From Biscogniauxia marginata (taxonomy: Eukaryota > Ascomycota > Sordariomycetes > Xylariales > Xylariaceae): DNA of 64,000 nt. The DNA lies in the NCBI GenBank assembly GCA_022695795.1, contig MU404083.1, forward strand, positions 224,347 through 288,346, written 5' to 3'. Positions 10,562-21,839 of this stretch are shown here, piece by piece (the first letter of the stretch is position 1; each line of letters opens with the position of its first letter). A model generated the notes under the pieces. The model had not been told where the DNA came from and made no database searches. It saw only the letters and a program-made list of their open reading frames with translations. A program made the position numbers and the translations under genes.

Positions 10562-13500
10562 CTACATATATAGACTTGCGACAGCTGTAATGTCCCGCTT
10601 GATCAACTCCTGGGTGGTCTGCATCTTCTGGTATAGCTCGGGATCTCCAATGATCCTCGCCGCGTTCTTGACCTCGCGGCATGTCTCGTCAAGCCTCGTG
10701 ATAGTCCGCACGATCGTGCCCTCGAGCACGTCCGTCAGGTCCGTGATGTTCTTGAAGCTCATGCCCCGCGCCCACTCGTATACGACCTCCATAAGCCCGA
10801 ATCGTGGCCGCGACACGAAATCATTGCTGTCCTCCGTGCTCTGAATGACCTGGTGCTCCGTCTGCACTGCGTTGACCTTCTCGCTGATCTCGATAATGGT
10901 TTTCATGCCTCGCTCGAGGCTTCCCGTTAAGTTTGGCACTGACAAGGTCTTCTCTTGGAAGACAAATGCTGAGAGAAGGGCCGCGATCTCCGCCGGCTCG
11001 TAGTCCGCAAGGACATTGTCGAGGATGAGCTCGGTCAGCACGAGCTCATCAGCTGAGTGGATCTCGCATGCTACCTTGCCCTTGAGTTGAATTCGAGAGT
11101 CGGTATCGATGAATGATAGATCCTTAAGGACTTGAATACGTTGTTCATAATCCGGAAGGAGCTGGAGATTCTGGTCCGATAAGGCTTGACGAAGTGAAGA
11201 TATGTGCTCCTGAATGAGCCATTGGTCATGACACATGGCGAACTGGGATCTATAATTAGTCTTATCTACTAATACTTGATGATTGGAGACTTACGTGTTT
11301 CAAGAAGTTCGGGCACCGTGTCGTGGCGAACTGTTCAATATTCGACACCTCTTGCGCCCGCTTCTGAATGATCTCCTGCAAATTCAAGCTTTTGATCTTT
11401 GCAAAACTGACTTCGTTCCACATATCCGTATCCCAGGTCTTGCAGAGCTTGAATATTCGGTCTTTGGCCTTTTGTCTTGCATCCCCGCCCTGGAACCAAT
11501 CAGGCACGATGCCAGATGTAAGCTTTCCCGTGAGGCATTCTACATCGCTGAGCGGAACATGAACCATTGCGGCCGAGACGAACTTTCTTTGGTGAGGGTG
11601 TAGTCGGAACAGAGGTCGGAATGAACTGATGAATGGCAGTAGGTCGGCCGATGCCCGAGTTTCGCGTCCTGATTTAATCTCAAGCACATGGACAGTTGGC
11701 TGACCTGCTGAGGTCTTCGTGCTAGCCCCTTCGGACAAGAGAATACCTAGTGTACGCACGCCATCCTTGTTCCACACGATGAGCCTGGCTTGCGAAAATA
11801 GTTTCCTGCCGATAGGTATAGCGAGCAGTCCTTTGTAAAGCTCATGAGTCAATTGCTTGAAGTTCATTGCCGCCTGGTGACATTTATCTAAAGACTCATC
11901 ACAGATGGTACAAGGTTCTCGTTTCACCTTGGCTAGGTCTGCTTCCGACAACTTGACGGCTTTCTCGTGCTCCGGTAGTAGCTGCTGGGTGGCATGTTCC
12001 GAGAAGCTGCGCTTAATCATCTCCTCGATCTTCAAGGCCTCCACACGCAGCAGGTTTAAAATCATGTTGTAGGTCAATCTGAACTGAGACCGTAGCTTAC
12101 TAGGCGGGTCCAGGATCATCTTCTGGAGATCAACCACGGGTGGCGCTTCATCACCGCCACCAGCCGGCACGATGATGACGGATCCGACTGGGTCGAGTCC
12201 ACGGCGACCGGCTCTGCCGGCCATCTGGGTATACTCGCCCGGAAGAAGGTTCCGGAAGGATTGGCCGTCGTGCTTCCGATAGCCCGAGAAGACGACTGTT
12301 CTGGTAGGCAGATTCAGACCCATAGCGAAGGTCTCAGTGGCGAAGAGGATTTTAACGAGAGTCTGGGCAAAGAGAATCTCGACAATTTCCTTGACAATCG
12401 GCAGAAGACCACCATGATGTACAGCAATACCTCGGCTCAGAAGCTCCCGCAAACGAATAATCTGAGGAAGTACTCGATCCTCGGGTCGTAGCCGTGCGAT
12501 TGACTTTTGTATGATCATGTGAATGTGGCTCTTCTCTTTTGCAGTGCAGAAGTCTTGGTTGCTAAGTGCGTCTGCGTTCTCGTCGCACCGCTTCTTGGAG
12601 AAGACGAAAATGCACGCAGGTAGCAAATTGGACTTCTTCAGATACTGCACCATGTGCACCCACAGATTCCTGTCCTGCGCAACCGACGAGAAGCCACCCG
12701 GCCGACCAGCACGGCCCATATGGCCTGGCGCGTGACTAGCTCTGGGAGGACCGCCACCTCTGCCGCGTTGCTGTCCGCCGCCTCGTGGGCCACCACGTTG
12801 CTGACCACCACCGCGTTGGTTGCCTCCTCTCTGGTTACCTCGCTGGTTGCCACCACCTCGGGTAGTAGGTGCTGGCAAGGGCTTGTCTTTCCCGCGCATC
12901 GCTTGATCAGCGGCTTTCCATCCGTTCTCAAGGAACTTCTTGTTGTGGTCGACGATCTTATATATATTCTTATTGGCGTACAAGAAGTGTTCGAGGGGAA
13001 CAGGCCGCTTGGGAGTCGAAATGACGTATATATCCTTTTGCTTGGTTCTACCAACCCATGAGGCGAATTCATACGTATTAGGGACCGTCGCGGAAAGAAG
13101 GATCAACGATACATGTTCTGGAAGCATGATGATCACTTCTTCCCACACTACACCTCGTTCGAGATCGTTGACATAATGAACCTCGTCGAAAATGACAAAT
13201 TCGACGTCCCGGATTAAATCGGCTCCTCTATACAGCATACTTCGTAAAATTTCGGTGGTCATGATCAGACAGCTGGCTTCAGGGTTAATCTGAACGTCGC
13301 CAGTCAGAATGCCCACCTCGTCAAAAGTCTCACGGAAATCTCGGAATTTCTGGTTGCTCAAGGCCTTGATGGGCGAAGTGTATATAGCCTTGGTCATGTG
13401 TCTCGCAGCCAATGCGATAGCATACTCGGCTACGACCGTCTTGCCGGCTGATGTGTGGGCAGCAACGAAGACAGAGTCGCCACCCTCGAGGTGGTATATG

Positions 13501-14465
13501 GCCTCCTTTTGGAACGTGTCCAGCTCGAAGGGCCATTCCCTAGCCATATCGGGAACAAGTTCTTTGAAATTTGGTATGTCCCTATTGATGTCTACCATGT
13601 GTGCCCATTCTCGACCTGCCTTTCTTGCGCTGGATGCGGCAAGATTCCCATGAGGCTCTAGAGCTGGGAATTCAACGGGCAGGAGTGCGTCGATATCTTC
13701 ATCTCCTTCTCCCTCTCCCTCTGAATCCTCTTCGACCCCGTCGGCATCCGCCTGGCCGTTGACATCTTCTGCCTCTGGGCCCTGCTCGGGTTCTTGGTCG
13801 AGCTCAGCCTCGATCGCCTTGGCGTCCTTCTCATCGACCCTGGACTTCTTCTTGCTGAAGTCGATGCCCCGCTCGAGACCAGGAGCGACCTCAAGAAGAC
13901 CACCCTCTGTACCTAGTTTGATGACACGTTCGAGCTTGTTCTTTGAATTCTCACCACTAGCAGCAGCGGAATTCATCATCTGCTCTTCCATGGCAGCAGT
14001 AGCCTCGACACTTTCCAAGCCGCCGGGCGCAAAGGGAAAGAAGCCGGCAGCGCCACGGACAAAGTCTACCCTACTACCGGGTTTGCGCAGCAAGGAAGTG
14101 GAGTTCTTTGCAGTGGCGCTGTTTGCCGGAATAGTGACATTTTGGTATCCGGTCACTCTACCCTCTAGTCCTTGTCTCTGGAAGCGCGTTACCGTTCGGG
14201 TCTGGGTGGGCGCAATGCGGAACAGCTCGGTGAGGTCGGTGGTGCAGTCCCATCGCTGCTGTAGGCGATTGAGCCACTCGGTGGAGAACTTGTTGGACGG
14301 AGTCAAGAATTTTGTTTCGAGGTCTGCTTTGAGTTCGGAGGTATCTTGCTTGAGTCGCTTGCGAGGACCCTGTTGGAAGAGGATGTCGTCGATATTGAAA
14401 TCAGCATTTTGGTGATCGCCGAGTTGGAGCTTCTGCATAGCTTCTACCAGGCCCGGTGAAGCCAT
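10562..14465 (-). CDS. SKI2: SKI2, DEVH-box RNA helicase of the Ski complex
   Basis: Two exons (14465-11295 and 11242-10562) joined by a 52-base intron (GTAAGT..CAG) encode 1283 residues, close to yeast Ski2 (about 1287). Ski2 is the ATPase of the cytoplasmic Ski complex (with Ski3 and Ski8) that feeds mRNA into the exosome for 3'-5' decay. Visible motifs: Walker A AHTSAGKT (about 336-343), DEVH (427-430), SAT (459-461) and QMAGRAGRRG (747-756). The N-terminal region includes the PGSRVDFVRGAAGFFPFAPGG segment typical of Ski2 rather than Mtr4. The C-terminal DSHCT domain spans the exon 2 part. An arginine/glycine-rich segment (about 535-595) lies between the two RecA domains. It shares its 5' intergenic region with the 3' end of CSM3. 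Confidence 0.96.
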
Positions 14466-15026
14466 AGTGAGCTTGGAATGCCTGCTCAGATGCAGGAATT
14501 AACAAATTAGACTGTTTGCAATAAAACAAAACCCAGGGGTTTTTTTATGTCATTTTGTGTGTTGGATGTTGTTGGGGTTGGGTTTGATTTGTGCGAAAGT
14601 GTAGGTAGAGACGGGAAGCACTGGCAAATTGGGTTGGAATTTTGGTGGTCGGCTGTTTTTAGAGCCGACAGGAGGTACCTTATGTATTGTACCTACCTAC
14701 CTACCTAGAGGGGTATGTACAGGCGGGGGTACCCAGTGGGCCGTTTAAACAGTGACGTTTGTCAATAGAGGGGCATTTACCTAAGGGGGCTACATGTACC
14801 TAGACAACGGCATAGCGGAAACACAAATGGCCATTACCTTTGCCTTCAATCCCCAAGGTTTTACCGCATCAATGGCATATTACCCGGGGTAGGCCAAACG
14901 GTAATATTTCCAACATACGGCCAAGTCCATCACCATCCCGACCCCTATGTAATATATGTTAACGTGACCCAACACCATACATGCTGTATCCTTTACAACA
15001 TGCTGTATCCTTTACAACCCCTCCCG
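14466..15026. other. SKI2 promoter / CSM3 3' region
   Basis: This 561-base stretch lies upstream of SKI2 (-) and downstream of CSM3 (-). It contains CCTACCTACCTA-type repeats at about 14690-14706 and a 19-base exact tandem duplication at 14980-15017 directly beside the CSM3 stop codon. No gene is seen. Confidence 0.6.
14980..15017. repeat. 19-bp exact tandem duplication beside the CSM3 stop
   Basis: CATGCTGTATCCTTTACAA occurs twice with no spacer at 14980-14998 and 14999-15017, ending about 10 bases before the CSM3 stop codon on the minus strand. It would lie in the CSM3 3' UTR. Confidence 0.9.
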
Positions 15027-16251
15027 TTACCATAGCCCATCCATTTCCGCCATGGCTGCTTCCTCGTCCTCGTCAACATCAATATCATCAGTCGTGTGAG
15101 TTGTCTCTTTTGCTTTAGAGCTATTGCTATTAGAGGCCGTTAGTGCGAGTTGTCCCGCCGGCCCCTGACCCCTCACTTCCGCCTCCGCCTCCGCCTCCGC
15201 CTCTGCCATTAGCGCATCTAGATCATCTTCGGCATCCTCAGCCGCAGCTGGCTTTTCTTTGAGAGCAGAATTGGTGTTATTGTCGGGAGATTTCGACTGC
15301 GCGTCGGCCTCAGCCATCAGCGCGTCGAGATCATCCTCCTCCGGTTCATCTTGTGGTCGTCTGGTATTGCCATCTCCAAAGAGTGACTTTGGCGGTACTG
15401 GTCGCTGCGCCTCCTCTTCTGCCATTAGTGCATCCAACTCGTCCTCATCCGGCGCCCCATCCTGTTGCGCGCTGCCGCCGTTTCCAAATAACGAGTTTGC
15501 CGGTGCTTCGGCAGTCCTTGGCCGTCTCGGCGTCGCGTCGTAGATGTCTTCATCATCACCGAACAAGTCGTCGCCGGCGCCCGCGGCGGGCGTCTTGGGC
15601 CGCTCGCTCGCGCTATTCTGGAATATGGGTGCTAGCGGTACGGGGAACTTGGCCGGCTCGCGCTCCTCCGGTTCGTTCAGGGGGCCGCCGAAGATATCCT
15701 CGTCGTCCGCAAGTGCGGAGGATCTCGGCTTGCCTTCCTCGATCAATTCTATGCGCTTCATCCGCATGTACTTCTTGTGGCCGGCCTTCTCCACCATGGC
15801 CAGGGCGTCGAGGAATTTGGCCTTGGGGAATAGGTCGTCGAGCCAGAGTTGGTAGAACGAGAGGAGCCGTGCGGCATCGGAGAACTACGGCGATATAAAT
15901 GAGATTCATGCGGAGCAGTGTACTGTACTGGAAACCTACCTCGTGACCTTTCCCCTTGAACTTGAGATCTCCCGCCTTTCTTCGTAGTCTCGGTATACCC
16001 TTCTCTGACAGTAATCTAGCTTCGTCCAGCTTGACTCTTGGTACTCTAGGTTTCTTTGTGACAGCAACTTCTTCGTCGATACCTAGGCCAGTAGCGTCTT
16101 TTCTCTTCTTCGACTGGGAGTTGTTCCTGTTCTGAGCTTCTTCCGCGCCGGACTCGGCAAACGGGTCGTCGTCGACATCGTAATTGTCGATATCGTTATT
16201 CGCTGGCCTTTGAGGCAGCGTAGACTGCTTAGCTGCCGTTCGTGATGCCAT
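15027..16251 (-). CDS. CSM3: CSM3/Swi3 (TIPIN family), replication fork protection complex subunit
   Basis: Two exons (16251-15940 and 15884-15027) with a 55-base intron (GTAGGT..TAG) encode 389 residues. The Swi3/Csm3 domain spans the junction: [20 protein letters not shown], then [13 protein letters not shown], and after the intron [20 protein letters not shown] with the downstream [16 protein letters not shown]. This is the Tof1/Timeless-binding region that stabilises paused forks and supports the S-phase checkpoint and sister cohesion. The acidic C-terminal half carries three near copies of [10 protein letters not shown] (from about residue 250) and several (S/D)LFG motifs (for example SLFGNG, SLFGDG, DLFGDD). 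It ends in [12 protein letters not shown], which resembles a fourth degenerate copy. It is divergent from the complex I gene with about 400 bases shared. Confidence 0.92.
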
Positions 16252-16652
16252 GGGGTTTTTTTTTCCCTTCCAATGTCTGTCCTGTAGGGAATTGGTGTGC
16301 TAGTCGGGCCTTATCTGATACTCTGACAGCACTAGTTTGTATGTTGTATGTAGAACATATGATGGTGTAGGTACCTAGAGGTACGTATAAGTGCAGAAAG
16401 ACGCGTCAAGAAACCGAAGAGCGCGTCTTTAGTGGAGACGCGGGGTGCTTGAGATAAATTGATCGAACTCCGTAGTCCATATTGTGGTCATAGCTTTTTA
16501 TGACCTCAGCCCCGAAGAAAAGCCGCTTACATAAGCATGGGTTACTTTAGGTGGGCTTGGATTGGGCGATTTCAAGCTCACGATTGACCTCCAAACTGAT
16601 GATACGGATTTCATAACGAAGCTGTGAACCAGCCCAATTGAGCCGTCGCACC
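16252..16652. promoter_or_regulatory. Shared divergent promoter region, CSM3 and complex I 21 kDa subunit
   Basis: The 401 bases between the two start codons must serve both genes in opposite directions. They contain the pair GGTACCTAGAGGTAC (about 16370-16384) and GACGCG repeats around 16400-16441 (ACGCGTC at 16401-16407, GCGCGTCTTT, GAGACGCGG). ACGCGT is the known MBF/MluI-box core in fungal S-phase promoters, which would suit CSM3. The site is seen; the role is inferred. Confidence 0.5.
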
Positions 16653-17500
16653 ATGGCGAACCCCTCCCAGCCGACATTTATGCCCACCAAGGTCGTCAGG
16701 ACCGACTTTCCCGTACGTGCCGATACCAATTTCATGTCCTGATGTTGTCGGTAGCTAATGACTTTCTAGCTTATCGACAATGACCCGTACGTTTCGCACT
16801 CGATCTCGAGCCCTGCGGCTTGCATCATCCTGTGTTCCTCTCACTAATACATTGGTAAAACTGCAGGCATTTCAAGAGGGTAGTCGGGTACGCCCGAACA
16901 TCAGACTACGTGCATGGCGCTGTGGCCACAGCGGCAGGACCGGGTCTCCTGTGGTTGACGGAAAGAATCGCGCCTTCGCGGGTCGGCCGAGGGGGTTTCC
17001 CGAAAGCCATGCGGCTTTGCGGTGTAATCAGTTTGATCGGCGGTTTCTTATATTTCTACGAGCGATCAGCCTGTATGTGGTGATTCCTACGCCCCCGATG
17101 ATATGAGCTGTGCCCCCCCCCCCCCGTAATACAAAACCCCCCTCTTAGACAGATCGCAATTTACGCACCCATATATCCAGAGAATTAGGAGAAGATATGT
17201 TAACAATTCGGCATAGTAAGATTTTATGGCATGTCCGAGAATGCCCGGGAAGTTGAGCTGGATATGCAGGAGATGGTGGCCAAGGTCAAAGCCGGCGAGC
17301 CCCTATATGGAGAGAGCAGATTGTCGCCGCACCTGCAGGGCGTGGCCGCGAGACAATCGCGCTACTCGGCCCTCTTCACGGCCGTCCTACCATGGTTCAA
17401 TTTCGTCAACCACAGCCAGCATGGTGTCGATACGGCGAAGTACTACAGACGGGCGGAGCAGGAGCTCGAGGCCGAGAGACTGGGTAAGAGCACTTCGTAA
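16653..17500 (+). CDS. NUXM: NADH:ubiquinone oxidoreductase (complex I) 21 kDa subunit, fungal NUXM type
   Basis: Four exons (16653-16712, 16770-16786, 16867-17072, 17217-17500) encode 188 residues. Exon 2 is a 17-base microexon (encoding LIDND plus two bases), flanked by GTACGT..TAG and GTACGT..CAG introns. The sequence matches the fungal accessory subunit: FPLIDND, then a region with two membrane-spanning stretches (VATAAGPGLLWL and LCGVISLIGGFLYFY). The C-terminal matrix part has ALRFYGMSENAREVELDM, GEPLYGES and VAARQSRYSALFTAVLPWF, then HGVDTAKYY, closing AEQELEAERLG. It acts in the inner mitochondrial membrane as a supernumerary subunit of the respiratory enzyme. It is absent from fungi that lost complex I, so its presence argues for an obligately respiring filamentous species. 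Confidence 0.93.
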
Positions 17501-17885
17501 GGACAGAACCAGAGGATGCTCTCGGTCTTGGCGATACCAAGACATGGATGTCGTGTACATAAGTAAAACACCTCTAGCGGACTGAGGAGAAGGAAAGGGG
17601 TAAGGGAGGGGGGTGTTCTATGAAAGGCTCCAGATATCGGAAATGAAAAAAACAGACTATGAAATTTCTTTTTCCTCCGACTCGGTCTCATTCCATTTCG
17701 GAGTGGTGTTTCTGACTTGGGACTCCAAAGGCGACGCGTAAATCACGGTGAATTTTCTTCTGAGTAGGCCGGCTGTATTACATCTCAGATCTTATGAAGT
17801 CATGATCTTATTATTACATTACATCAAATCTGATAGGCTGAGTCGCATTGGTTCATCTATCCCCCCTTTTCCCATCTCAGGAAGG
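17501..17885. other. Convergent intergenic region
   Basis: The 385 bases between the complex I gene stop (+) and the transcription factor stop (-) contain no gene; they carry the two facing 3' ends. Confidence 0.6.
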
Positions 17886-20800
17886 TCACCCTAAAGGATT
17901 GATCCCCGACAAGTCTTCTTCCAACAAACCCATCACTACAGAGCGGTTTTGAGTTAGTAACCATTCAAGGTAAAGGGGTATCGGAGTGAAGAGAGGGATT
18001 TTACAAAAATGAAACAACTGGAGAGGAACCCAGGAAGAATGATAAGACGTAAGTATAGAGAGAGAAAAAAAAAAGGGGGGGGAGGGGTGGCTGTCAGGAG
18101 GGCAACTGTTCTTACTATAATTATTCCCCGAGAACCAATCGCCCAGCTGATTCGTCTGGGCAATTGACCTCATCTGCTGCTGATCATCCATCCCCATGTC
18201 GCTATCCATCCCCTCGGCATCGACCCCCGCCCCCGTCATATCACCAGCAGCACCAGCAGCCGCCGCAGCCCCTCCCCCCTGATTATTACTACTGTTCTCG
18301 TCCACGACGAAAGGCATGAACCCGAGCTGGCTGAGGTACATGTCGAACTCGCTGCCCACAGCCGGCGCCACGTTGTTGCTGCGGGCATCGTCGTTGGGGC
18401 CGAGCTGCTCCCGCGCTTTGGCCTCGACGTACAGCAGCGCCACGTTGTACAGTACCTGGCAGAGCTGGAACAGCTTGCCGACCGGAGGCGAGACGTCGCG
18501 CGCCGACGCCAGCGACGTCACAAAGTCGGCCAGGCGCCCCAGATCCCCCGCGTCCGATGTCTCGATCACGAGGCAGAATATCACGATGAACGGGATGAAT
18601 GGCGCGTAGAGGATCGTCCTGCGTACGTGCGCGACGATGTCAGTTAGTTACGGGGGCAAAGGGAAAGGAAAGGGAAGTGAAGTGGAGAGGGATGGTTAAC
18701 TCACCAGTGGATATACACCATCTTCAGCGATTGGTTATCCATCATGGCCATAGCCTCGAGATGACACTGGATTGCCGCGCGCGCAAGATCGATGCACTCG
18801 TCGGCGAAGGTACGCGACCGCCGGGTGATGCCGGGGGCCGGTGGCGGCGGCGGCGGGAGGGCGCGATACGTGAGCACGAGGCCCGAGAGGTACGAGACCT
18901 CGTCGGACTTGAGCGTGAGCGCGAACATCTGGCCCTCCTCAGACGACGACACCTCGAACTCACGCAGCAGCTTCGTGCTCTCGGCCAGAAGCCGCTTCTG
19001 CTCGTCCGCAAGCTGGTGCACCTGCTCGACTCGCATCGCGTCGGGTTGGCGTAGCGCACCCGGGCTATAAAGACGCTCGTAGATGCGCCCCAGCACTTTC
19101 GCGTGCTTGATCCAGAGCGTCATGACCTCCTGTCCGGGGTATGCGGCCTTAGCGTCGGGCACGATGTGCGGCAGCGAGATGTCGTAGTCCTGCAGCACGG
19201 CTGCGCGACCTAGGCGCAGCGACAGCGCCTTATCGAGCATGTACGTGCACCAGAACAGCAGCGATTTGTCGGCCCGCGTCTGCGGCATGTCGTCCTTCAT
19301 CGTGTGCGCCTGGTGCCACCCTAGCGATCGGCACATGTGCGCCGCGCGCGAGACGAGGAGCCAGGCGAGCGAGGGGCGCGCGTCGTCGATGCAGAAGCTG
19401 GCCTGTTTTCGGTATTCAGTAGCATATACGTCAGAAATTTCCAGTTGTCTAATTTTTTTTTTCCTTTTTCATTAAAGGAGCAGGCAAAGTACTCACACCC
19501 ATGAGTAATGCCTCAATGTTCTCGGGCGTAGCCGGCATCATTAGGTTCAGCTGCGCGAGCGCGATTTCTAGATTGCGCTGGCACATGTCGCGGCAGGCCT
19601 CATACTGGGCCTTCTGGTTCGGGTCAGTAGCGCTGAGGGCCGCCTCGAAGAAGACGTAGACAAGCCCGGAGTTGATCAGGATAAAGGTCGCTTCGGTCGG
19701 GTCCTCGGTACAGAAGTACAACCGCCGGCAATGGTCGGTGAACCGGTCGATGTCTGTGAAGCAGTAGATGATGGCGAGCATGACAGGGACAGGACCATCT
19801 GGGTGGTAGAACTGAGTTAGATGTCCGTCATCGCGGTTGGGATATTGAATTCTTAATTCTTATAATGAATGGTCGAATTCAGGAGAAGAAAGGGGTATAT
19901 GTACGTACGTTTCATCTCCCTCAACCTCTCGACCACAAGCGCCATCGGTGGTAGGGGAAGGTCCTTCAAGTTCGTCTTAGGGAGGTACTTCTGGCCAGTA
20001 GGCCTGCGACTCTCCTCTCCTACGCCTCCTCCTGTGAAGGCACCAGTGCCGGTCCTCTGGCTCTGCCTTTGGTTCTGCATATCGACAATCTGCCGCAGCG
20101 ACGATAGTGCCGCGTCAATCTTAGGGTCGCCGCCATAACCTAGCGAGGTTCGCTGCACAGCGTCCGCGAGGAACTCGCTCGCAAACACCGTGTGCGCCGT
20201 TAGCGACGAGTTCCCCTCGAAGTTCTCCGCATCTTCCGGGTCGAAGATGGTGCTGTGGTCTTCGCGGCCTGAAGATGACGGTGTGAGCTTGTCTATTGGT
20301 CCGGTAGCTGATCTCGAGGTAGTTGCCGGTGCTGGTGCTCGTGCTTGTGATGACGAAAATGGAGACGACTCAAGCGATGGACGCTGTGGCTGCTCTATCC
20401 CTGGTGTTGCAACTGTCCCTGGGGAAACAGTTGCTGCCACGAGCGGATTGAGGTTCCGCAGAAGTCTCTCGATGCTCGCCAGGCGCTCCTCGATCTGGTC
20501 AATCTTCCTCTCGCTATCATAGGGATTAGCTATTATGTCCGAGCGGTAGTCGTAAAGGCAGATTTCACGAAGCCGCATGCATAAGCACGTACTATTGGCT
20601 GGATATCAAGACCCTCTGGCGAGCCTCCTTGGGCTTCTGACCTGCGCCTGTAGAACTACACGAGCGCCTGGCGCTCCGGCAGTTGGAGCACGGCGACTCC
20701 TTGTCACACCGGATCTATGGTTATTTCGTAACTTGCGTCAACTACCCAAGATCGGTCGATAGTGGTGTGGAGTCTCATTTAAGGGGAAGGGGGAGGAGGT

Positions 20801-21026
20801 AGCATTATTCACCTTCCTTAGTCTACATTGGTCGCACTATCATTGCGTACGTAGAGGATCGTATTAGTCTAAGGTCATCATTCTGGGTTGGAGCGCCTGC
20901 CGTGATACCACACCACTTTGGGTGAGCACGGGGCCGACGGGCACCGGTTTTTCTTACCGCTCGTCGGACTGTGGCCGGAGGAGAATCCGGGCCATTGCCA
21001 CTGGCTTCGGCCGCCTCGGCGTCCAT
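17886..21026 (-). CDS. Zn(II)2Cys6 fungal-specific transcription factor
   Basis: Eight exons were traced: 21026-20958, 20836-20813, 20714-20593, 20513-19909, 19798-19497, 19402-18705, 18618-18116 and 17935-17886, giving 790 residues in one continuous frame. The binuclear cluster is complete: C24, C27, C34, C40, C43 and C50 (C-x2-C-x6-C-x5-C-x2-C-x6-C) split over exons 1-3. Exon 2 is a 24-base microexon encoding CDQCRLRK. The linker and coiled coil SSQYERKIDQIEERLASIERLL follow. The fungal_trans middle homology region covers exons 5-6 (SFCIDDARPSLAWLL, RADKSLLFWCTYMLDKALSLRLGR). The C-terminus NQLGDWFSGNNYMMGLLEEDL is a typical conserved end. The target pathway cannot be read from the sequence. 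It is divergent from the F-box gene. Confidence 0.92.
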
Positions 21027-21839
21027 TAGGGGTACTGCTAGTAGTATAAATAGGTAATGATCCACACAGACCGTATGGTGTCCCAGTCTACTAGTTGTCG
21101 ATGGCTATTATACCGAATATCTCGTACATATTCGAATCCAGGAGGATTAGCTAAATTAAGAAGAGATCTCGACGGCGTCGCTTAACAGGCGGATTCCGCG
21201 GATCCCGGCAGGCAGCAAGATCGAACCACACGTACGTGGAGTTGACAGTACAGGGAGACGACTAGGTAGGTATTTCAACTTCAGCTCTGAGATTATCATA
21301 CCTACCTACCTAAGGGTTCTCGTTATTCGATGAATTGACTACTAGGTTCAGCTGTCCAGCCAATGAATAGCATCGTTGCTATGTATGTGAGTTGTGAATA
21401 CCTTGAGTTCTGTCTGATTGTATCTCAAGTTATACGTAGATTCGGGAGTGATATAAAATTATTCGGAGTGGAATTTCTGAAGATCACAGAGTAAAATAAT
21501 GTTAACGACTAGGTAGGGTATATTTCCTTAGGTAGGATCTTGATCAGGTGTGCACCAGAGGTTGTGGGTTTGTAAGACAATGATGACTACCTAAATACCT
21601 ACCTAGTAGATGGATATCGATGAAATAGGATATGCACATGTCGAATATTACCGATATAAAAGAAGCTCGGCTAAGATTCGGCTGATTAAACTTATCCCCG
21701 GTATCGCCGATGAGTCTCGCAGCGACTCTTGCGACTACTTGCTCAACATCGTAGACAATCACCGTCCCTCATACTCCCCTCTGCCTGTTAGCGGTAGGAT
21801 CGGCACGAATATTTGGAGGTCATCTACCCGGAGATAATT
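21027..21839. promoter_or_regulatory. Divergent promoter region between the zinc-cluster factor and F-box gene
   Basis: About 0.8 kb separates the two start codons. It is AT-richer than the genes and contains several copies of an ACCTACCT/AGGTAGGT motif (about 21264-21270, 21300-21312, 21508-21517, 21596-21607). No open frame of protein character is present. Autoregulation of the factor through this region is possible but not shown. Confidence 0.5.

Noticed and set aside
12654..13061. Long plus-strand frame opposite SKI2
   Set aside because: It mirrors the RGG-coding and neighbouring sequence of SKI2, has no domain and no splice or start context; antisense shadow.
13759..14415. 218-codon plus-strand frame opposite the SKI2 N-terminus
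   Set aside because: Composition follows the complementary strand of the helicase gene; the minus strand encodes an unmistakable conserved protein.
15353..15898. 181-codon plus-strand frame opposite CSM3
   Set aside because: Arg/Pro-rich translation of the complement of a repetitive acidic coding region; no protein character.
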